Shown here one piece after another: positions 60,701 through 63,363 of a DNA stretch of 63,363 nucleotides (its first letter is position 1; the number at the start of each line of letters is the position of its first letter). Position numbers and translations under genes: made by a program. The notes under the pieces are model-generated. The model ran no database searches. It was not told the DNA's origin and saw only the letters and a list, made by a program, of their open reading frames with translations. This DNA comes from Ruminococcus sp. (GTDB taxonomy: Bacteria > Bacillota > Clostridia > Oscillospirales > Ruminococcaceae): assembly GCA_031262495.1 (NCBI GenBank), contig JAISHV010000006.1, positions 1-63,363 on the forward strand, written 5' to 3'.

Positions 60701-61366
60701 AATAAAAAATCAAACTGGATGTTCGGCGGCGACGGCTGGGCATATGATATCGGTTTCGGCGGCTTAGACCATGTGCTTGCTTCCGGAGAAGATGTTAATA
60801 TCTTAGTATTCGACACAGAAGTATATTCAAATACCGGCGGACAGTCCTCAAAATCCACCCCGACAGGTGCTATAGCACAATTCGCGGCTGCCGGCAAAGA
60901 AGTAAAGAAAAAAGACTTAGCCGGAATAGCTATGTCATACGGTTATGTTTATGTAGCGCACGTATCCCTCGGCGCTGATATGAATCAGTGCATTAAAGCG
61001 ATTAACGAAGCGGAAGCCTATAAAGGTCCGTCAATCGTAATCTGCTACGCACCGTGTATCAACCACGGCATCAAGGGCGGCATGAAAAACGCCATAGCCG
61101 AAGAAAAACGCGTAGTTGAAGCGGGCTATTGGCATTTATACCGCTATAACCCCCAACTCAAACTTGAAGGCAAAAACCCGTTCTCGTTAGATTCAAAGAC
61201 CCCGAACGTAGACGAGAAATTTATAGACTTCCTCAAATCGGAAGTGCGTTACTCGTCGCTCGTTCGCCAAAACCCCGAACGCGCCGATATGCTCTTTAAT
61301 AAGGCTTTAGCCGGAGCAAAGGACCGCTATGACTATTTGACAAGACTCGCTAAGATGTACGAATAA
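57734..61366 (+). CDS. nifJ: Pyruvate:ferredoxin (flavodoxin) oxidoreductase
   Basis: 1210 aa, the full-length single-chain form. The N-terminal pyruvate-binding domain carries AAWASYPFTDVAAIYPITPSS (split: AAWASYPFTDVAA, YPITPSSVMAEVTD). A 2[4Fe-4S] ferredoxin domain has Cys698/701/704/708 and Cys751/754/757/761. The proximal cluster and TPP domain follow (CAGCGETPYAKL near 821, GDGWAYDIGFGGLDH, NTGGQSSKSTPTGA). It oxidises pyruvate with CoA to acetyl-CoA, CO2 and reduced ferredoxin in the cytosol. That reaction is central to anaerobic energy metabolism and feeds acetyl-CoA to the acc-encoded carboxylase. It is monocistronic; heptads begin right after the stop. Confidence 0.97.
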   Translation: MSRKMKTMDGNNAAAWASYPFTDVAAIYPITPSSVMAEVTDTWAVAGRKNLFGREVAISEMQSEAGAAGAVHGSLQAGALTSTYTASQGLLLMIPNMYKIAGELLPCVINVSARALASHALSIFGDHSDIYACRQTGFSMLCSGNVQEVMDLGAVANLATLKGKVPVLHFFDGFRTSHEIQKIEVWENEDMAEMVDWQSIQDFRDKALNPEHPVTRGTAQNGDVFFQAREACNTYYDKFPAVVEEYMNKVNAKIGTDYKLFNYYGAENAEHIIIAMGSVCDTIEETIDFLNAEGGKFGLVKVRLYRPFCADKLIEAIPDSVKQISVLDRTKEPGSLGEPLYLDVLAALKGSKFNNITVCGGRYGLASKDTTPAQIKAVYDNADFKAEFKPHFTIGIVDDVTNLSLAQGAKLATAPQGTTACKFWGLGADGTVGANKNSIKIIGDHTDMYAQAYFAYDSKKSGGVTVSHLRFGKTPIKSTYLINMADFVACHNQSYIDKYDMVSDIKPGGTFLLNCQWKDGELEERLPGQVKRYIAQNNIKFYTIDGVDIGKKIGLGNRINTVLQSAFFELAKIIPIDEAVKFMKDAATKSYSKKGDAIVKMNHDAIDAGYKELVEVKVPDSWKNCVNTPMGQAKAEGGRAELTKFVNNVLIPMNAQKGDDLPVSAFMDYVDGTSPAGSAAYEKRGIAIDVPSWNSENCIQCTFCSYVCPHAVIRPIAMTADELSKSPVETCSGDIAKSELKFVMTVSTLDCSGCGACAEVCPGKKGNKALTMKPIDSQLDRQDLFAYGQSLPEKAEIEKKFATTSIKGSQFKQPLLEFSGACAGCGETPYAKLITQLFGDRMYIANATGCSSIWGGSAPATPYTVNKEGKGPAWANSLFEDNAEYGYGMFLGQKAVRNRLIAKTEELLTFPMTADKVKKAAQKWLDTKDDGKANAAATKDFIAALEWGQPTLEEMKGTEWEAEYVANGNKCTCPACVAGREILADKAFLNKKSNWMFGGDGWAYDIGFGGLDHVLASGEDVNILVFDTEVYSNTGGQSSKSTPTGAIAQFAAAGKEVKKKDLAGIAMSYGYVYVAHVSLGADMNQCIKAINEAEAYKGPSIVICYAPCINHGIKGGMKNAIAEEKRVVEAGYWHLYRYNPQLKLEGKNPFSLDSKTPNVDEKFIDFLKSEVRYSSLVRQNPERADMLFNKALAGAKDRYDYLTRLAKMYE

Positions 61367-61400
61367 CAGAATACAGAGTACAGAATACAGAATACAGAGC
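61367..61400 (+). repeat. Stop-linked heptad array (PFOR)
   Basis: CAGAATA, CAGAGTA, CAGAATA, CAGAATA, CAGAGCG heptads start on the first base after the TAA and run toward the terminator at 61432. Confidence 0.85.
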
Positions 61401-61431
61401 GACCGAATGACTTTAATCTAAATTATAGTAA

Positions 61432-61474
61432 AAGCAAGTTACTACCTTTATGGTGGGTAACTTGCTTTTTGTTT
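61432..61474. terminator. Shared terminator between PFOR and the toxin-antitoxin pair
   Basis: AAGCAAGTTAC (61432-61442) pairs perfectly over 11 bp with GTAACTTGCTT (61457-61467), followed by TTTGTTT on the plus strand and ACTATAATT on the minus. A minus-strand heptad array (61535-61500) lies between it and the antitoxin stop. Confidence 0.88.
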
Positions 61475-61535
61475 ATTGCTTTGTTTTAGAGAAATAGTCG
61501 CTCTGTCTTCTGTCTTCTGACATCTGACTTCTGTG

Positions 61536-61742
61536 TTAGTACTTTTCTAAATTATCCCAGTCGATTTCGTCTGCGGGTATATAATTTTCGGGTGATGTGT
61601 CTAAGGTTTTGATTGCTTCTAATTCGTCGGGGAGGGGTTCGTCTTCGGGAATAAGTTTTAAAAACATATGAAAAACGAATGGAATCTCAGAGTTATCAAT
61701 AACATCAAGCATTTGGTGAAGATTTTCTCTTGTCGGCGACAT
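61536..61742 (-). CDS. Antitoxin-like partner of the RelE-type toxin
   Basis: 68 aa from the ATG at 61742 (MSPTRENLHQMLDVIDNSEI), with AAGGGGGG upstream; codons before it overlap the toxin gene. Acidic, with an N-terminal helical part and a disordered tail ending DNLEKY. Small acidic proteins of this form accompany RelE/ParE toxins in Clostridia, here in toxin-first order 13 bp apart. The fold family is not certain. Confidence 0.7.
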   Translation of the reverse strand: MSPTRENLHQMLDVIDNSEIPFVFHMFLKLIPEDEPLPDELEAIKTLDTSPENYIPADEIDWDNLEKY

Positions 61743-61755
61743 TGTCACGCCCCCC

Positions 61756-61992
61756 TTAATTTTTATATGCGCTGCCTCGCGGCAACACTTGGTCGATATG
61801 AACATTTCCGTCGGTAAGCCTATAAATAATCCGATAGCCGCCGATACGAAGACGATAACTATATTTTTGCCCTTGAAGCTTCCTAATATCACCCGAAAAG
61901 GGCAGCCCGTTAACCGCTTCTTTGATTTGCTCACGCCTTGTCTCGGATAATTTTGCCATTTGTTTCAAGGCTTGATTGTGCCATTGAATCAT
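61756..61992 (-). CDS. RelE/ParE family toxin
   Basis: 78 aa from the ATG at 61992 (MIQWHNQALKQMAKLSETRR), six bases after GGAG. The family core is clear: helical start, LPFSGDIRKLQGQKYSYRLRIGGYRIIYRLTD (split as DIRKLQGQKYSYRLRIG and YRIIYRL) and a final VLPRGSAYKN strand. RelE members cut mRNA on the ribosome; ParE members poison gyrase. The activity cannot be assigned from sequence. Confidence 0.87.
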   Translation of the reverse strand: MIQWHNQALKQMAKLSETRREQIKEAVNGLPFSGDIRKLQGQKYSYRLRIGGYRIIYRLTDGNVHIDQVLPRGSAYKN

Positions 61993-62036
61993 TTTTTGCT
62001 CCAACTTTTTTTAGTTTTTACAATTTGCTATTTATC

Positions 62037-62065
62037 ATTATAGCATATCTTTATTCAAGTGTCAA
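62037..62065 (-). promoter_or_regulatory. Promoter of the RelE-type toxin-antitoxin pair
   Basis: Minus strand TTGACA (62060-62065), 17-bp spacer, TATAAT (62037-62042). Confidence 0.85.
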
Positions 62066-62123
62066 TATTCTTTATTCTGTTTTTTAATCTTTCGTAATAT
62101 AATATATATGAGGATTTTTATAA

Positions 62124-63158
62124 ATGAAAGATTATGTTAAATTGTGTTTACTGTTGTTTATTGTATTGATAGTGTGTCCGGGGGCGGCTCTTGTTTTTTC
62201 TGATGAGTTCAAATCGGCTGAAAGTCCGCCTGTTTCTGCTGAAATTTCGGATGTTCCCGCGGAGATTCCGGTTGTGTCTGATGAATTTTCATTTTCGGGT
62301 GAAAATATTAAAATTCTCATAACCAAAACAGGTGAAATAACCGAAATACCCATCACCGAATACATAACCTACTGTATCTTAGCCGAAACGCCCCCCGACT
62401 ATGAAACCGCCGCTCTTGAAGCGAACGCCGTAATTTTAAATACCTACGCCGTCCGCCAAATCGTCAAACAATCGCAAAATCCCGACCCGAAACTTATGGG
62501 CGCGGATGTTTCAGACGATTTCACAGAGTTTCAGGCATTTTTAGATGAAACATCAGCCGAAAATCTTTACGGGGAAGATTTCACCAAAATATATAAAAAG
62601 ATAAACGGAATTGTTTTAAAAATGCAAAAAAGAATAATCGTCTCCGATGATGAACCGATAATTGCGGCAATGCACCGCTGTTCACCCGGACAAACCGCCT
62701 CTGCTCTTGATGTGTGGGGTACGGATATTCCGTATCTTGTTTCAGTCGATTCATCATTTGATAAAACTTATGAGCAGTTTACCGCCGAAGAAATTTTTAC
62801 ACCCGCCGAAATAAAAGCACGGTTTTCAACAGAAGTAAATATAAATTTCAATGACGATATAGCTAAATGGATAAATATTACAACTTCATCTCATTCAGGC
62901 GTAGTTACCACCGTAAAAGTAGGCGACAAAACCATAACCGGAACGGATTTCAGGCGCATTTTAAATCTTCAAAGTGCGGCTTTTGCGGTAACTTTTGACG
63001 GAGAAAATTTCACCGTAAAAACCACAGGCAGCGGTCACGCCGTAGGCTTATCCCGCTACGGCAGCAACGAAATGGCAAAACGCGGCGCAACGTGGGAAGA
63101 GATTATTCTGCATTATTACCCGGGAACGGAAATAGCCAACATAGAGGTAAGAAGTTAG
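62124..63158 (+). CDS. spoIID: SpoIID/LytB-domain protein (stage II sporulation protein D)
   Basis: 344 aa; GAGGAT precedes the ATG. An N-terminal signal-anchor helix (about 6-26) is followed by an Asp/Glu/Pro-rich spacer and the SpoIID domain. The latter shows ITEYITYCILAETPPDYETA with the likely catalytic Glu, SPGQTASALDVWG, and the conserved end GSGHAVGLSRYGSNEMAKRGATW (split: GSGHAVGLSRYG, NEMAKRGATWEEI) plus HYYPGTEI. SpoIID is a lytic transglycosylase acting with SpoIIP in forespore engulfment, so the organism probably sporulates. A TATAAT-like box at 62098 has no good -35. The last codons (VRS) run into a heptad-like repeat. Confidence 0.88.
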   Translation: MKDYVKLCLLLFIVLIVCPGAALVFSDEFKSAESPPVSAEISDVPAEIPVVSDEFSFSGENIKILITKTGEITEIPITEYITYCILAETPPDYETAALEANAVILNTYAVRQIVKQSQNPDPKLMGADVSDDFTEFQAFLDETSAENLYGEDFTKIYKKINGIVLKMQKRIIVSDDEPIIAAMHRCSPGQTASALDVWGTDIPYLVSVDSSFDKTYEQFTAEEIFTPAEIKARFSTEVNINFNDDIAKWINITTSSHSGVVTTVKVGDKTITGTDFRRILNLQSAAFAVTFDGENFTVKTTGSGHAVGLSRYGSNEMAKRGATWEEIILHYYPGTEIANIEVRS

Positions 63159-63363
63159 ATGTTAGAAGTTAGATTATGAATCCCCGGATTTTATTCGATA
63201 AACTAAATTTTCAAAATCGCCACATAGACAGCCACCATGCAGCGACAGGGGGAGAGGGGTAGGGGGTGCAGGGGGTGTAGGGGAGAGGGGGCGGCGTCAT
63301 GCCTGCCACCTCGAATAGCCGCCCCCTCGCCCCTCACCCCCTGCAAGACATTCAAACGGACAT
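63159..63363 (-). repeat. Heptad remnant then inverted composite GC element at the right edge
   Basis: After the SpoIID stop come GATGTTA and GAAGTTA heptads on the plus strand. From 63231 on lies a near-identical copy of the GC element at 34783-34915, in the orientation that belongs to a minus-strand gene beyond the window, ending in the start of a GAATGTC array. Confidence 0.85.

Overview
The window looks like the chromosome of a spore-forming, strictly anaerobic, low-to-mid GC Clostridia-type Firmicute, most like the gut/rumen Oscillospirales. The evidence is purine-rich Shine-Dalgarno sites, textbook sigma-A promoters (TTGACA-17-TATAAT), SpoIID, a one-piece pyruvate:ferredoxin oxidoreductase, a secreted dockerin protein, and Soj/Spo0J-type ParA/ParB next to serS and acc fatty-acid genes. 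No rRNA, tRNA or CRISPR array was recognised.

Layout. 1-6 kb: the start of an Rpn/PD-(D/E)XK-like protein, an ABC-2 export operon led by an unknown 77-aa ORF, a pentapeptide-coding minisatellite, a gene remnant, a TIGR04076-like protein, a metallophosphoesterase and a Nudix hydrolase. 6.2-23.9 kb: the most unusual region, a tightly overlapped five-gene operon. It encodes a protein ending in a Hint (hedgehog/intein) domain, a 776-aa protein ending in a LysM-like domain, a 991-aa unknown, a soluble ComEC-like metallo-beta-lactamase-fold protein, and a 2898-aa beta-rich protein with LysM-like repeats. None has a signal peptide, and I know of no named system with this composition. 24-32 kb: two convergent secreted surface proteins (one with dockerin, X2-like and Big_2-like modules; one with GLUG-like repeats) and a DUF378 membrane protein.

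32.5-45.6 kb: a reduced phage-like cassette (Zn-finger protein, small and large terminase, portal, scaffold-like, major capsid, connector, structural proteins, holin, GH25 lysin). It has no integrase, repressor, replication gene or tape measure. It is interrupted by an opposite-strand GntR/ABC (YtrABC-like) operon and by GC-rich repeat elements. 45.7-47.6 kb: a HicAB toxin-antitoxin pair and an IS481-type element whose transposase has an internal stop. 47.8-54.9 kb: a minus-strand housekeeping run parA-parB-serS-accC-(Zn-ribbon membrane protein)-accD-accA (chromosome segregation, seryl-tRNA charging, malonyl-CoA synthesis). 55-63.4 kb: an orphan HicB, a secreted three-repeat protein behind a promoter with an A14 spacer, a candidate ~150-nt RNA, PFOR, a RelE-type toxin with partner, and SpoIID.

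Across the window, at least ten genes on both strands have a purine-rich heptad array (CAGARNN) starting at or within a few bases of the stop codon, usually followed by a GC-rich hairpin or terminator. This strand-locked 3'-end architecture, the five-gene giant-protein operon, the candidate phase-variable promoter and the candidate small RNA are the observations I rate highest. All family names come from reading motifs by eye; no database search was possible.
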